Shown piece after piece: positions 56,447-64,000 of a stretch of DNA of 64,000 nucleotides. The stretch spans positions 10,292,001 to 10,356,000 of the forward strand of contig NZ_CP073318.1 in NCBI RefSeq assembly GCF_018263855.1. Direction: 5' to 3'. The first letter of the stretch is position 1, and each line of letters begins with the position of its first letter. Made by a program: the position numbers and the translations under genes. Source of the stretch: Kutzneria sp. CA-103260 (GTDB lineage Bacteria > Actinomycetota > Actinomycetes > Mycobacteriales > Pseudonocardiaceae). The notes under the pieces are model-generated. The model saw only the letters and a program-made list of their open reading frames with translations, ran no database searches and was not told where the DNA came from.

Positions 56447-57676
56447 TTAGAGGCCTAGCTGGGCGCGGCCGGTGTCGGTGAGGTCGGCGAGGGTGGCGCG
56501 GTCGGGCCATGCCGCCTCGTAGTCCTCGGCGGCGAAGTCGCCGGGGCTGGTGCCGGTCAGGAAGTGACGGCCGCAGTCGGCGGCGTAGCGGGCGTTCTTC
56601 TCGCAGAGCGGGGCGGCGGGGATGTACATGACGTTGCCCCAGCGCTGTTGGTCGCTGACGTCGGCGACGGAGTGGATGACGTCGCAGTGCCACCAGACGG
56701 TGTCGCCGGGCTCGACGGCCGGGATGGGCGTGAGGGCGGGCAGCAGGAGGGAATGCCACTGCTCGGTGACGGCGAGGACACGGCCGTTGGCGGCGCCGCA
56801 GAGATCGTCCTCGGCGACGTCGTCCTGGAGCGCCCGAAGCAGCAGGTAGGCCATGGCGGACGGAATGGGCACGACGTGCAGCACGCCGTCGGTGGGCCGC
56901 ATGTCGGACAGCGCGGTCCAGCCCTGGAAGGTCCGGAACGCGGAGCACATGACCGTGGACTCGAACTCGTCGACCTCGGTGCGGTGGGCGGCATCCCAGG
57001 GATCGTAGGAGGACCAGCGGCCGGCGAGGACGTGCCGGAAAACCCGTTGGTAGGCCGGCAGCAGCCACCGTTCGACCGAGCCGGAGTCGGTGTGCGCGGA
57101 CAGGCCCTTGGACGACGAGCCGGGCTCACGGCGGCGGATCCGGTCGGGGTATCCGGTGTCCCGAGCGGGATCGAACCAGACGCGGCCCTCGGATTCGTTG
57201 CGCCAGAAGGAGTTCAGGAACGTCCGCACGGTGGTCATCCGGTCGGACTGCCGAGCCTGCAGCTGGGGCCTGGACCAGTAGATGGGGTAGATCTGCGGCT
57301 TGCTGGACGACAGGCCGCCGAACACGTCGTCGGCGGGGCCGGCATAGGTGCCGGCGAAGTTGTTGCGGGCCAGATAATCCGCCAGTTCGGCGTCCCAGGA
57401 TTCGGCCTGCGCACGGGGAAAGGTGCCGCGCACGACGGCGCAGCCACGGCGGCGGATGGCGTCCATGACCGTCGTGGGGACGGTGCCGGCGGCGACGTCG
57501 TCGTACTGGACGACGGGGAACGCGGCGGCGCCGGCGCTCGTGACGGCGTGCACCTCTTCCAGCATCGCCTTCTCGACCTCAGCGAACAGGCCGGCGACGT
57601 CGCCGATCTGCCGGCGGAGCCGGGCCTTGGTGTCCCGGATGGCAGCGCGGACGTCGGCGGGCAGGGCGGTGACCAC
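56447..57676 (-). CDS. DUF1479 family protein, 2-oxoglutarate/iron oxygenase-like
   Basis: A 409-residue protein of the DUF1479 (YbiU-like) family. LSAHTDSGSVERWLLP (about residues 190-205) gives an HxD, and GDTVWWHCDVIHSVAD (about 327-342) gives the distal His and context, the facial triad of jelly-roll Fe(II)/2OG oxygenases. RQSDRMTTVRTFLNSFWRNE and TFQGWTALSDMRPTDGVL are further family blocks. The substrate is unknown. AAGGAG precedes the GTG by five bases. It is divergent from a ROK regulator, with an operator-like palindrome between, so the regulator probably controls it. Confidence 0.82.
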   Translation of the reverse strand: MVTALPADVRAAIRDTKARLRRQIGDVAGLFAEVEKAMLEEVHAVTSAGAAAFPVVQYDDVAAGTVPTTVMDAIRRRGCAVVRGTFPRAQAESWDAELADYLARNNFAGTYAGPADDVFGGLSSSKPQIYPIYWSRPQLQARQSDRMTTVRTFLNSFWRNESEGRVWFDPARDTGYPDRIRRREPGSSSKGLSAHTDSGSVERWLLPAYQRVFRHVLAGRWSSYDPWDAAHRTEVDEFESTVMCSAFRTFQGWTALSDMRPTDGVLHVVPIPSAMAYLLLRALQDDVAEDDLCGAANGRVLAVTEQWHSLLLPALTPIPAVEPGDTVWWHCDVIHSVADVSDQQRWGNVMYIPAAPLCEKNARYAADCGRHFLTGTSPGDFAAEDYEAAWPDRATLADLTDTGRAQLGL

Positions 57677-57691
57677 GGCGGCTCCTTTTGA

Positions 57692-57704
57692 TTAGGACTC
57701 CTAA
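57692..57704. promoter_or_regulatory. 13-bp palindrome, likely operator of the ROK regulator
   Basis: TTAGGA-C-TCCTAA, perfect with one central base, 16 bp upstream of the DUF1479 start and 77 bp before the ROK start. TACGGT (57719-57724) is a possible -10 for the ROK gene. Confidence 0.55.
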
Positions 57705-57781
57705 CTAGAACGCTTTGCTACGGTAGCCCCATCGCCAGCCAGCCACAAGACGCCGCCGCCCGGCCGCTACCGCGCCTGAAG

Positions 57782-58801
57782 ATGCTGCGGGAGCTGACCG
57801 ACCGGGCCGTGCTGGCCGACGTCTTCGCCCACGGCCGGGTGACCCGCGTCGACCTGGCCGACCGTACCGGCATCTCCCGACCGACCATCTCCGAATCGGT
57901 CCGCCGGCTGGAAGCGGCCGGGCTGCTGACCGCGACCGGGTCACGGGAGACCGGCCAGCGCGGGCGGATCGCCACCTTCTACGAGCTGGGCGCCGACACC
58001 GGGCACGTCATCGCGCTCGAACTGAACCAGTTCGGCGTGCACGTCATGGCCTACGACCTGCGGCAGACGGCGATCGCCGAGCGGCGGGCCGAGCCGGGGG
58101 GCGACCTGGCCGACAAGGTCCGCACGACCATCGCCGGCATCGAGGCCCCCGGTCCGCTGCGGGCGGTGGCGGTGTCGGTCGCCAACCCGGTCGACCCGGC
58201 GACCCGGGCGGTGATCCCGCTGTCGGGATCGCCGTTCCCCGAAGGCTTCGTCCGCCTCGACGACGTCGTCGACGCGCCGTTGGTGGTGGACAACGACGTC
58301 AACTGGGCGGCGCTGGCCGAACGGCGTGAGGGCGCGGCGAAGGAGGCCGCCAGCTTCGCCTACGTGCACGTGGGGGCGGGCATCGGCATGAGCCTCTGCC
58401 TCGGCGACCAGCTCGTCCGCGGCGCCCACGGACTGGCCGGCGAAATCGGCTACCTCAAGGACGACAACGACGTCACGCTGACGGATGCCTTGCTGCGTCA
58501 GGGATTCGGCACGCCGCCGGCGATCGACGTGCCGACCGTGCTGGCCGGCGACAAGCAGGCGTTCGGGGCCGCGATCGGCCGGGCGGTCGCCTCGGCGTGC
58601 ACGGTGTTCGACCCCGAACTGGTCCTGTTCGGCGGGCCGCTGGGCGGCCATCCCGAGATCCTGCCGCACATCCGGGCCGCGCTGGACGGCGCGACGCCGG
58701 CCCCGATGCGGGTCGCGGCCGGCGAATTCGGCGACGCCGCCCCGATGCGGGGCGCCCTGGCCTGGGCCGTCGACCATGGGCGCGACCAGCTGCTGGCCTA
58801 G
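57782..58801 (+). CDS. ROK-family transcriptional regulator
   Basis: A 339-residue regulator. Residues 1-60 are a winged helix (RVTRVDLADRTGISRPTISESVRRLEAAGLL); residues 75-339 the ROK sugar-kinase fold (VDNDVNWAALAE about 175, GAHGLAGEIGYL about 220). The zinc motif CxCGxxGC of most ROK proteins is absent (the region reads TDALLRQGFGTPP), so this is a zinc-less variant and kinase activity is unlikely. Sugar-like effectors are expected. No in-frame start codon lies upstream of the ATG. It overlaps the convergent VOC gene by 4 nt. Confidence 0.88.
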   Translation: MLRELTDRAVLADVFAHGRVTRVDLADRTGISRPTISESVRRLEAAGLLTATGSRETGQRGRIATFYELGADTGHVIALELNQFGVHVMAYDLRQTAIAERRAEPGGDLADKVRTTIAGIEAPGPLRAVAVSVANPVDPATRAVIPLSGSPFPEGFVRLDDVVDAPLVVDNDVNWAALAERREGAAKEAASFAYVHVGAGIGMSLCLGDQLVRGAHGLAGEIGYLKDDNDVTLTDALLRQGFGTPPAIDVPTVLAGDKQAFGAAIGRAVASACTVFDPELVLFGGPLGGHPEILPHIRAALDGATPAPMRVAAGEFGDAAPMRGALAWAVDHGRDQLLA

Positions 58802-59568
58802 TCGTCGTACGGGTCGACCGGTTCCTCCACCTCCTCGGCCGGCTCGATCACCGAGAACGTGGCGCCCTGCGGGTCGGTCAGCACGGCGACCCGGCCGTAG
58901 GCGGAGTCGAAGGGTTCCACCACAACGGTTCCCGCCTGCCGGCGGGCGCAGCGGGCCGCTTCGTCGGTGTCGGTGACCTGGAAGAACACCATCCAGTGCG
59001 GCGGAGTGCTGGCGGGGAACTCCTGGCCCATCCGGTATCGGCCCAGCACGGCTTCGCCGTTGAGCCACCAGACGGTGTAGTCCAGGTCGACGCCGTCGCC
59101 GACCTGGCCCTGGCTGTAGCCGAACAGGCCGCGGAAGAACTTGTCCGCCAACTGGCCGTCCCGCGTGTTCAGATCGGCCCACTCGAAGCAACCCGGAATC
59201 CCGTACGCCAGTGTGACATCCGGTCTCGGCGCGCTCAGCGCGATCAGGCCGCCGCTGGGGTCCTCGGCGATCACGGTGCGGCCCTCCAGCGGGCCGCGCA
59301 CCACCCGGCCCCCGTGTTGGCGCACCCGTTCGGCGGCTATCCAGGGATTGCGGATGGCCAGGTGCAGCCGCCATTCGTGGCGTCGCCCGGGATCGATGCC
59401 GGCGGCCACCGCGTCCGGGCCGACGTGGGCGAGGGCGCCCCCGCGTTGGTCCACTGTGTACCGCCAGCCGAGCAGCGCGGCGTAGAAGTCGCGGCTGGCG
59501 GGCGGATCCGTGCTGTCGAGGCCGACCCAGCACGGGGTTCCGGAGAGGAGGCCGTTGGTGTGCGGCAT
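58798..59568 (-). CDS. two-domain VOC protein
   Basis: A 256-residue protein with two tandem glyoxalase-like units (about residues 10-115 and 125-245): PCWVGLDSTDPPASRDFYAALLGW and FEWADLNTRDGQLADKFFRGLFGY open each. The final GATFSVIEPAEEVEEPVDPYDD is an acidic tail. Such proteins (CFP30B-like) are common in actinomycetes with unknown substrates. AGGAGG lies six bases before the ATG at 59568, which I prefer to longer forms. A 20-bp operator-like inverted repeat lies upstream. Confidence 0.85.
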   Translation of the reverse strand: MPHTNGLLSGTPCWVGLDSTDPPASRDFYAALLGWRYTVDQRGGALAHVGPDAVAAGIDPGRRHEWRLHLAIRNPWIAAERVRQHGGRVVRGPLEGRTVIAEDPSGGLIALSAPRPDVTLAYGIPGCFEWADLNTRDGQLADKFFRGLFGYSQGQVGDGVDLDYTVWWLNGEAVLGRYRMGQEFPASTPPHWMVFFQVTDTDEAARCARRQAGTVVVEPFDSAYGRVAVLTDPQGATFSVIEPAEEVEEPVDPYDD

Positions 59569-59595
59569 GGCGCACCTCCTCGCGTGTTCACGGCG

Positions 59596-59615
59596 TGTAG
59601 TCAATAGTTGACACA
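59596..59615. promoter_or_regulatory. inverted repeat between VOC and methyltransferase genes
   Basis: TGTAGTCAATAGTTGACACA: arms GTCAA and TTGAC around TAG, with outer TGT and ACA. It lies 28-47 bp upstream of the VOC start and contains TTGACA on the plus strand. This is the form of a MarR- or TetR-type operator; no such regulator is adjacent. Confidence 0.45.
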
Positions 59616-59657
59616 GCATCATCCCCATGGCAAGCCGCCACATGATTGGCTTGTGCC

Positions 59658-60419
59658 ATGGGGATGACGTGGGTGCCGCAGCTCGCGGCGCGGATGAGGG
59701 CCAGACTGACAGCCGTGCACGTGCTTCCCAGCCCCAACATCTGGCAGTGGCCCGAGCTGTACGCGGTGGAGAACCGCGCTCAGGACAGCACCGGTGAGAT
59801 CTGGCGGGCGCTGCGCGCCGAGTGTGATTGGCGCGGGCTCGACGTCGTGGACGTCGGCTGTGGCGACGGCTTCCATCTGCCGGTGTTCGCCCAGGACGCC
59901 GCGAGTGTCACGGGCGTGGAGCCGCACCCGCCGTTGGTGGAACGGGCCAAGGCGCGCACGCGTGACGTGGACAACATTCGAGTGCATGAGGGCGGCGCTC
60001 AGCGACTACCGCTGTCGGACGGCTGCGCGGATCTGGTGCACGCGCGGACGGCCTACTTCTTCGGGCCCGGCTGTGAACCCGGGCTGACCGAGGCGGATCG
60101 GGTGTTACGGCCGGGCGGCGCCCTGGCGATCGTCGACCTCGACGGCGCCGCGCCGCCGTACGGACGGTGGCTGTGCGATGACGTCCGTGGCTACGATCCC
60201 GTTGCGGTGCAACGGTTCTTCGACGAACAGGGATTCAGCACCGTGCGGATCGCCACGGTGTGGCGGTTCGAGCGGCGAGCCGACCTGGAAGCCGTGCTGC
60301 GTATCGAGTTCGCGGCCAAGGTGGCCGAGCGGGCCATCGCGGAGACGGCCGGCACGGAGATCCCGGTCGGCTATCGGCTGCACGTGCGGCGCAAACCGAC
60401 CGGGATCATCCTGTTGTGA
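59658..60419 (+). CDS. class I SAM-dependent methyltransferase
   Basis: A protein of about 253 residues. VVDVGCGDGFHLPVF (about residues 63-77) is the SAM-binding motif I, VTGVEPHPPLVERAK motif II, LPLSDGCADLVHARTAYFFGPG (about 115) the acidic post-motif, and DRVLRPGGALAIVDLDG motif III. Similar to ubiquinone/menaquinone-type small-molecule methyltransferases; the substrate is unknown. The start is unclear: ATG 59658, ATG 59664 and GTG 59715 are all possible, and the last would fit relatives that begin near VLPSPNIWQWPE. It is divergent from the VOC gene. Confidence 0.83.
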   Translation: MGMTWVPQLAARMRARLTAVHVLPSPNIWQWPELYAVENRAQDSTGEIWRALRAECDWRGLDVVDVGCGDGFHLPVFAQDAASVTGVEPHPPLVERAKARTRDVDNIRVHEGGAQRLPLSDGCADLVHARTAYFFGPGCEPGLTEADRVLRPGGALAIVDLDGAAPPYGRWLCDDVRGYDPVAVQRFFDEQGFSTVRIATVWRFERRADLEAVLRIEFAAKVAERAIAETAGTEIPVGYRLHVRRKPTGIILL

Positions 60420-60431
60420 TTACATCGCCGA

Positions 60432-61079
60432 TCAAATCGACTCAGTGTCATCGTCGTCGACGTCCTCGGCGAGCAGGCCGTAGACCCGGCGCTTGGCCTC
60501 GTTGATGGCGTCGACGGCGCGGGACTTCTGGTCCTCGGTGCCGGCCTGGGTGATCTGCTCCACGGCCATGAACAGCTGCCGCAGGGCGGTGTGCAGCTCG
60601 CGGACCTCGTCGGCCTCGCCGACCGCGTCCGCCCACGGCTTGGCCTCGCCCAGCTTGGCCGCCTCGGCCCGGCCGGACTCGGTGAGCGTGAACAGCTTCT
60701 TGCCGCTGGCCGCGTCCGCGATGATCAGGCCCTCGTCGTCGAGCATCTGCAGCGTCGGGTAGACCGAGCCGGGGCTGGGTCGCCAGACGCCGTTCGTGCG
60801 CTCGCCGAGTTCCTGGATCATCTCGTAGCCGTGCATGGGACGCTCGGCCAGCAGGGCGAGCACCGCCGCGCGGACGTTGCCACGGCGCTGCCGGCGGCCG
60901 CCGCGACGACCGCCGCGGAAGCCGGCCATCGCGCCGAGCGCGCCCGGCCAGGGGCCGCCCGCCGCGAAGGGCATCGGGCCCATCGGCGGCTCCGGCCGCT
61001 GCGGCGGGGTGTGGTGCGGGAAGCCCGGCAGCGTGCCGAACCCGTGTTCGTGCTGGAAGTGAGAGTGATGCCTGCGCAT
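60432..61079 (-). CDS. PadR-family transcriptional regulator
   Basis: A 215-residue regulator. Residues 1-65 are a His/Pro/Gly/Arg-rich extension. The PadR winged helix is at about 66-140 (RGNVRAAVLALLAERPMHGYEMIQELGERTNGVWRPSPGSVYPTLQMLDDEGLI, then KLFTLTESGR). The C-terminal helix (AVEQITQAGTEDQKSRAVDAINEAKRRVY) dimerises. It likely represses itself through the paired palindromes upstream. GGGAG precedes the ATG. Its ligand is unknown. Convergent with the methyltransferase, 12 nt apart. Confidence 0.9.
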   Translation of the reverse strand: MRRHHSHFQHEHGFGTLPGFPHHTPPQRPEPPMGPMPFAAGGPWPGALGAMAGFRGGRRGGRRQRRGNVRAAVLALLAERPMHGYEMIQELGERTNGVWRPSPGSVYPTLQMLDDEGLIIADAASGKKLFTLTESGRAEAAKLGEAKPWADAVGEADEVRELHTALRQLFMAVEQITQAGTEDQKSRAVDAINEAKRRVYGLLAEDVDDDDTESI

Positions 61080-61122
61080 GATGCGCTCCCTTCGGGGTGG
61101 TGTGTCGTTCTGACGACGCTAA

Positions 61123-61148
61123 CGATATATCGCTGACATATCGCGATA
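61123..61148. promoter_or_regulatory. paired palindromes, likely PadR operator
   Basis: CGATATATCG (61123-61132) and TATCGCGATA (61139-61148) are each perfect palindromes and share ATATCGC in direct repeat. They lie 44-69 bp upstream of the padR start and 58-83 bp before rlmN. Strikingly AT-rich for this genome. Confidence 0.6.
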
Positions 61149-61205
61149 CAACGGCCGATAGTGTGACCCGTGTCACGTTCGCTGGCGTGGGAGAATGGGT
61201 GGGTT

Positions 61206-62312
61206 ATGACTGCGCTCCCCCTTGTCTTCGATGCCCCTCGTCGCGCCATGCCGCCCCGGCACCTGGCCGACATGTCCGCGACCGAACGCGCCCAGGCCGT
61301 CGCCGACCTGGGGGAGAAGCCGTTCCGGGCCAAGCAGCTGTCCAACCACTACTTCTCCCGGCTGACCGTCGACCCGGCCGAGATGACCGACATCCCGGCC
61401 GCCACGCGGGAACGGCTCGTCGGCCAGCTGATGCCGAGCCTGCTCACCGAGGTGCGCAAGCTCAGCTGCGACGACGGCACCACCCGCAAGACGCTGTGGC
61501 GGGCGCACGACGGGACGCTGCTGGAGAGCGTGCTCATGCGCTATCCCGACCGGGCCACCCTGTGCATCTCCAGCCAGGCCGGCTGCGGCATGGCCTGCCC
61601 CTTCTGCGCCACCGGGCAGGGCGGGCTCACCCGCAACCTGTCCACCGCCGAGATCGTCGACCAGGTCCGGGCCGCGGCCGCCGCCATGCGCGACGGCGAG
61701 CTGCCCGGCGGTCCCGGCCGCCTGTCGAACATCGTGTTCATGGGTATGGGTGAGCCGCTCGCGAACTACAAGCGGGTGATCGACGCCGTGCACCGCATCT
61801 GCGACCCCGCCCCCGACGGCCTCGGTATCTCACAGCGCTCCGTCACCGTGTCGACCGTCGGGCTCGTGCCGGCGATTCGGAAGCTGACCGAGGAGGGCCT
61901 GCACGTTCGGCTGGCCGTCTCCCTGCACACCCCCGATGACGAGCTTCGCGACACTCTCGTCCCCGTCAACACCAGGTGGAAGGTGTCGGAGGTTTTGCAG
62001 GCCGCTCGCGGCTACGCCGACAAGACCGGCCGCCGGGTGTCCATCGAGTACGCCCTCATCCGCGACGTGAACGACCAGGGCTGGCGCGCCGACATGCTCG
62101 GCAAGAAGCTGCACAAGCACCTGGGCCAGTACGCGCACGTCAACCTGATCCCGCTCAACCCCACCCCGGGTTCGAAGTGGGACGCCTCCCCGAAGCCCGT
62201 GCAGGACGAGTTCGTGCAGCGGGTCAAGGATCAGGGCGTGGAGTGCACCGTGCGCGACACCCGTGGCCAGGAGATTGCCGCCGCCTGCGGCCAACTCGCC
62301 GCCGAGGGTTGA
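61206..62312 (+). CDS. rlmN: 23S rRNA (adenine-2503-C2)-methyltransferase RlmN
   Basis: A 368-residue radical-SAM methyltransferase. The cluster motif CGMACPFC (C-x3-C-x2-C, about residues 127-134) is followed by VFMGMGEPLANY (about 178), VSTVGLVPAIRKL, LAVSLHTPDDELRDTLVPVNT (about 238) and EYALIRDVND. The C-terminal VECTVRDTRGQEIAAACGQL holds the second catalytic Cys. It methylates A2503 of 23S rRNA and A37 of some tRNAs. The ATG at 61206 gives the normal N-terminus. Confidence 0.96.
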   Translation: MTALPLVFDAPRRAMPPRHLADMSATERAQAVADLGEKPFRAKQLSNHYFSRLTVDPAEMTDIPAATRERLVGQLMPSLLTEVRKLSCDDGTTRKTLWRAHDGTLLESVLMRYPDRATLCISSQAGCGMACPFCATGQGGLTRNLSTAEIVDQVRAAAAAMRDGELPGGPGRLSNIVFMGMGEPLANYKRVIDAVHRICDPAPDGLGISQRSVTVSTVGLVPAIRKLTEEGLHVRLAVSLHTPDDELRDTLVPVNTRWKVSEVLQAARGYADKTGRRVSIEYALIRDVNDQGWRADMLGKKLHKHLGQYAHVNLIPLNPTPGSKWDASPKPVQDEFVQRVKDQGVECTVRDTRGQEIAAACGQLAAEG

Positions 62313-62328
62313 GGTTCTGAGGCGGCGA

Positions 62329-63090
62329 TTACCGCAGACTGGCGAGTAGCAGTTCCCCGACGAGAGCGACGGTGTCGGACGCAGTGTCGGCGCCTGCCGG
62401 GGTTGTTCGAACGAGGCGTAGCGTCCGGCTGGCGTTGTCGACGAACCAGGCCTGGACGTGCAGGGCGGCGTCATGCCTCAACTGACTGTCGGAAAATGCC
62501 AACTGCCTGCGAATCGCGGGACCGGTCTGTGGGTCGAGAGCGAGCCGGATGATGTCGAGGATATCCGTGGCTTCCTTGGTTTTCGAGCGGTTCGGCAATG
62601 CTTGGAGCTTCGTGGCTATGAGTGGCCCCGGTTCGGCCACCTTGACGGAGTGTTCGAAGGCCGTTCCACCCGCGGCGGCGCGGATCTGGAGTGGTGTCGC
62701 TGTCCTGAGAGCCCAGTCGTGAGCGAGAGCGTAGAGCCGGTCCGTAGGATCCTCCGACAGCTCGGCGAGTTCCCGTTCGCTGATCTCGAGAACGTCGATT
62801 CGGACTTCGCCGGACTCAGTGGTGATCATTGCCCCGGCACCGTCGATCGCAGTCGCGCCGCTGGCGAGTAGGACCTCCAACTGGCCTCGTTCGCCATCTG
62901 CGCGTCGGTTCACGGTGTCGACGTCAGTGGTGACGCGGTGGGCGGCCGTGCCGAGGCGAGAGAGCACAGCCAGGCCGCCGACGAGCGTGACGGGTCGGCC
63001 CAACCGATACTCGACCTCGGGAATCGCTTGCAGAAGCGCGAGTGTGACCTGTCCGAACAGGTCAACCCGTGTGGGCGGATCACCAGACAC
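62329..63090 (-). CDS. nucleotidyltransferase toxin, AbiEii-like
   Basis: A 253-residue protein of the AbiEii/MenT-like nucleotidyltransferase fold. LVGGLAVLSRLG (about residues 37-48) and HRVTTDVDTVNRR (about 51-63) give the GG...DxD active site, and VRIDVLEI the third acidic position. LIATKLQALPNRSKTKEATDILDIIRL (about 165-191) is the typical basic block. Such toxins modify tRNA or other targets and are held by an AbiEi-type antitoxin. It starts at a GTG 11 nt inside the upstream gene. Codon use is less GC-biased than the housekeeping genes, fitting horizontal acquisition. Confidence 0.75.
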   Translation of the reverse strand: MSGDPPTRVDLFGQVTLALLQAIPEVEYRLGRPVTLVGGLAVLSRLGTAAHRVTTDVDTVNRRADGERGQLEVLLASGATAIDGAGAMITTESGEVRIDVLEISERELAELSEDPTDRLYALAHDWALRTATPLQIRAAAGGTAFEHSVKVAEPGPLIATKLQALPNRSKTKEATDILDIIRLALDPQTGPAIRRQLAFSDSQLRHDAALHVQAWFVDNASRTLRLVRTTPAGADTASDTVALVGELLLASLR

Positions 63091-63985
63091 GGGTCACGTC
63101 CGCAGGTGGCGTCCAGCCGTCCAGAATCTCGCGGCCACGGCCAGGGTCGGCTGCCAGGTCGAGCGCGACGAACAGCGGATGAGCCAGCGGCCAGCGTGTC
63201 GCGGCGTCTCGGGCTGGCCGGCGGGTTGCGCACACCTGGCGTACCGGTGCTATGTGCAGGGTCGCGCCGCGGGCCGCTTCCGATGTGGGAACGCCGAGCA
63301 TGGTCGCGGCTCTATGAGCTATCGCCTCGTCCGGGACGTAGAAGTCCGGCGGATAGTCGGCGCGGACTCCCGCCGGTGCGCCGTAGGCGGCTGCGGCCAG
63401 CGTGTCGGTGAGCGCCCAGCCGCTGCTGCCAACCACGTCGTCCCAGGCCGTGCGTAGGACTCCGGTGATCGCCGGATCATGGAGCAGGTCAATTCTGCTG
63501 ACTGCGATCGTGGCCGGCCGCCACGCATCGGCCGTTTCCCAGAACAAATCGGGTACGACCGGGAGATGTCGATCGTCGACCAGTTGCGCGTTCTGCAATG
63601 CGGAGACCGCGGCGGAGATGCTGCTCGGAGACCGACTGAGCTCGCGGGCGAGTCCGCGAATCGAGGCAGGTCGGTCGGGAACAAGCAGTAGGGACGCTGC
63701 GACCTCAAGCGTCACCTTGCCGGCGAACACTCGCGAGGGTCGCATGGGCTGAGACGTCGCGGGCACCTTGGTGTCGATGTGCACACCCGGGCTGGACAGA
63801 CGTAGATGCCCACGCAGGTCGAGCCAGCCCCAGCCGCTGTCGGTCAAGAGCTGCCGAGCGCCGGAGACAACCCGGTCGGCGATGACCAGGCATGCTGGGC
63901 CGTGGTCTGATGAGGCAACCGGCGGTGTGCGAAGCCATTTGGCCACGATCTCCGGCGTGGCGGTCGCGACGACCTTGATGTTCAC
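63080..63985 (-). CDS. AbiEi-like antitoxin, start possibly beyond the window
   Basis: At least 301 residues. The central LLTDSGWGWLDLRGHLRLSSPGVHID (about residues 47-72) and the winged helix at about 95-140 (SIRGLARELSRSPSSISAAVSALQNAQLV) resemble AbiEi-type antitoxins, which also repress their own promoter. The C-terminal half (FYVPDEAIAHRAATMLGVP) is of unknown fold. It overlaps the toxin gene by 11 nt. I give the GTG at 63985 as start, but the frame is open to the window edge, so the gene may be longer. Confidence 0.68.
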   Translation of the reverse strand: MNIKVVATATPEIVAKWLRTPPVASSDHGPACLVIADRVVSGARQLLTDSGWGWLDLRGHLRLSSPGVHIDTKVPATSQPMRPSRVFAGKVTLEVAASLLLVPDRPASIRGLARELSRSPSSISAAVSALQNAQLVDDRHLPVVPDLFWETADAWRPATIAVSRIDLLHDPAITGVLRTAWDDVVGSSGWALTDTLAAAAYGAPAGVRADYPPDFYVPDEAIAHRAATMLGVPTSEAARGATLHIAPVRQVCATRRPARDAATRWPLAHPLFVALDLAADPGRGREILDGWTPPADVTRVW

Positions 63986-64000
63986 GGCCAGCGGTGTTCC

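Noticed and set aside
1..64000. tRNA, rRNA, CRISPR arrays, riboswitches, IS elements, phage genes, SRP RNA
   Set aside because: I looked for cloverleaf ends, regular spaced repeats, transposase motifs and terminal repeats by eye and found none I could support; a covariance-model scan would be decisive.

Overview
The window is high-GC actinobacterial chromosome. Its gene content and order (acyP, smc, ftsY, amt-glnK-glnD, ffh, rpsP-khpA-rimM-trmD, rplS, tandem lepB, rnhB, DUF2469, yraN-comM-dprA, xerC, whiG, rpsB-tsf-pyrH-frr-cdsA, rlmN) are those of filamentous actinomycetes. A WhiG-type sigma factor, AfsR/SARP and SigL-RslA homologues and many GTG starts suggest a sporulating member of the Pseudonocardiales. 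The order is inference from gene content; no rRNA or other species marker is present. No tRNA, rRNA, CRISPR array, IS element or prophage was recognised.

Layout. 0-6.6 kb: a small unknown gene, a PhoU-like protein, two Thr-rich exported proteins (one with a CAP domain), acylphosphatase, a SigL-type ECF sigma factor overlapping its zinc anti-sigma factor, and a secreted peptidoglycan amidase. 6.7-15.4 kb: smc, a 1093-residue AfsR-like regulator and a membrane diguanylate cyclase translationally coupled to an MFS exporter. 16.5-22.4 kb: a Na+/solute symporter overlapping anmK, ftsY, and a DUF3311-symporter pair. 22.5-26.6 kb: the amt-glnK-glnD nitrogen operon with GlnR-like half-sites upstream. 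26.6-31.9 kb, minus strand: a zinc alcohol dehydrogenase followed by a compact four-gene unit (Crp-type regulator, class III cyclase-like protein, NTPase, coiled-coil protein). 32-46.4 kb: ffh, an amidohydrolase, two CPBP membrane proteases, then the ribosomal, signal-peptidase, comM-dprA and xerC block. 46.4-51.9 kb: whiG, a minus-strand operon (acyl-AMP ligase, ComA-type phosphosulfolactate synthase, VOC protein, histidine phosphatase) and an M23 peptidase. 52-56.3 kb: rpsB to cdsA. 56.4-61.1 kb: an accessory block (DUF1479, ROK regulator, VOC protein, methyltransferase, PadR regulator) lying between cdsA and rlmN. 62.3-64 kb: an AbiEi/AbiEii-type toxin-antitoxin pair running off the window end.

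The most unusual locus is 26656-30825. The Crp-type protein keeps the Glu and Arg expected in a cyclic-nucleotide pocket. The next gene encodes a class III cyclase-like protein that keeps both metal Asp residues but lacks the usual substrate Lys. Its C-terminus ends in a Gly/Asn-rich motif (core NSGVVIG) that is repeated, 13 of 13 residues, at the N-terminus of the next protein, an NTPase whose P-loop Lys is Arg. This looks like a nucleotide-signalled switch whose sensor and effector may pair through an amyloid or RHIM-like motif. A perfect 20-bp palindrome with Crp-site geometry lies between the regulator and the cyclase gene.

Regulatory DNA is unusually readable here: a SigL-type promoter before sigL, GlnR-like half-sites before amt, palindromes at the ROK and PadR genes, near-identical promoter cores before rpsP and rplS, paired DnaA-box-like sites in three intergenic gaps, and several long hairpins between convergent genes, two of which contain stop codons.
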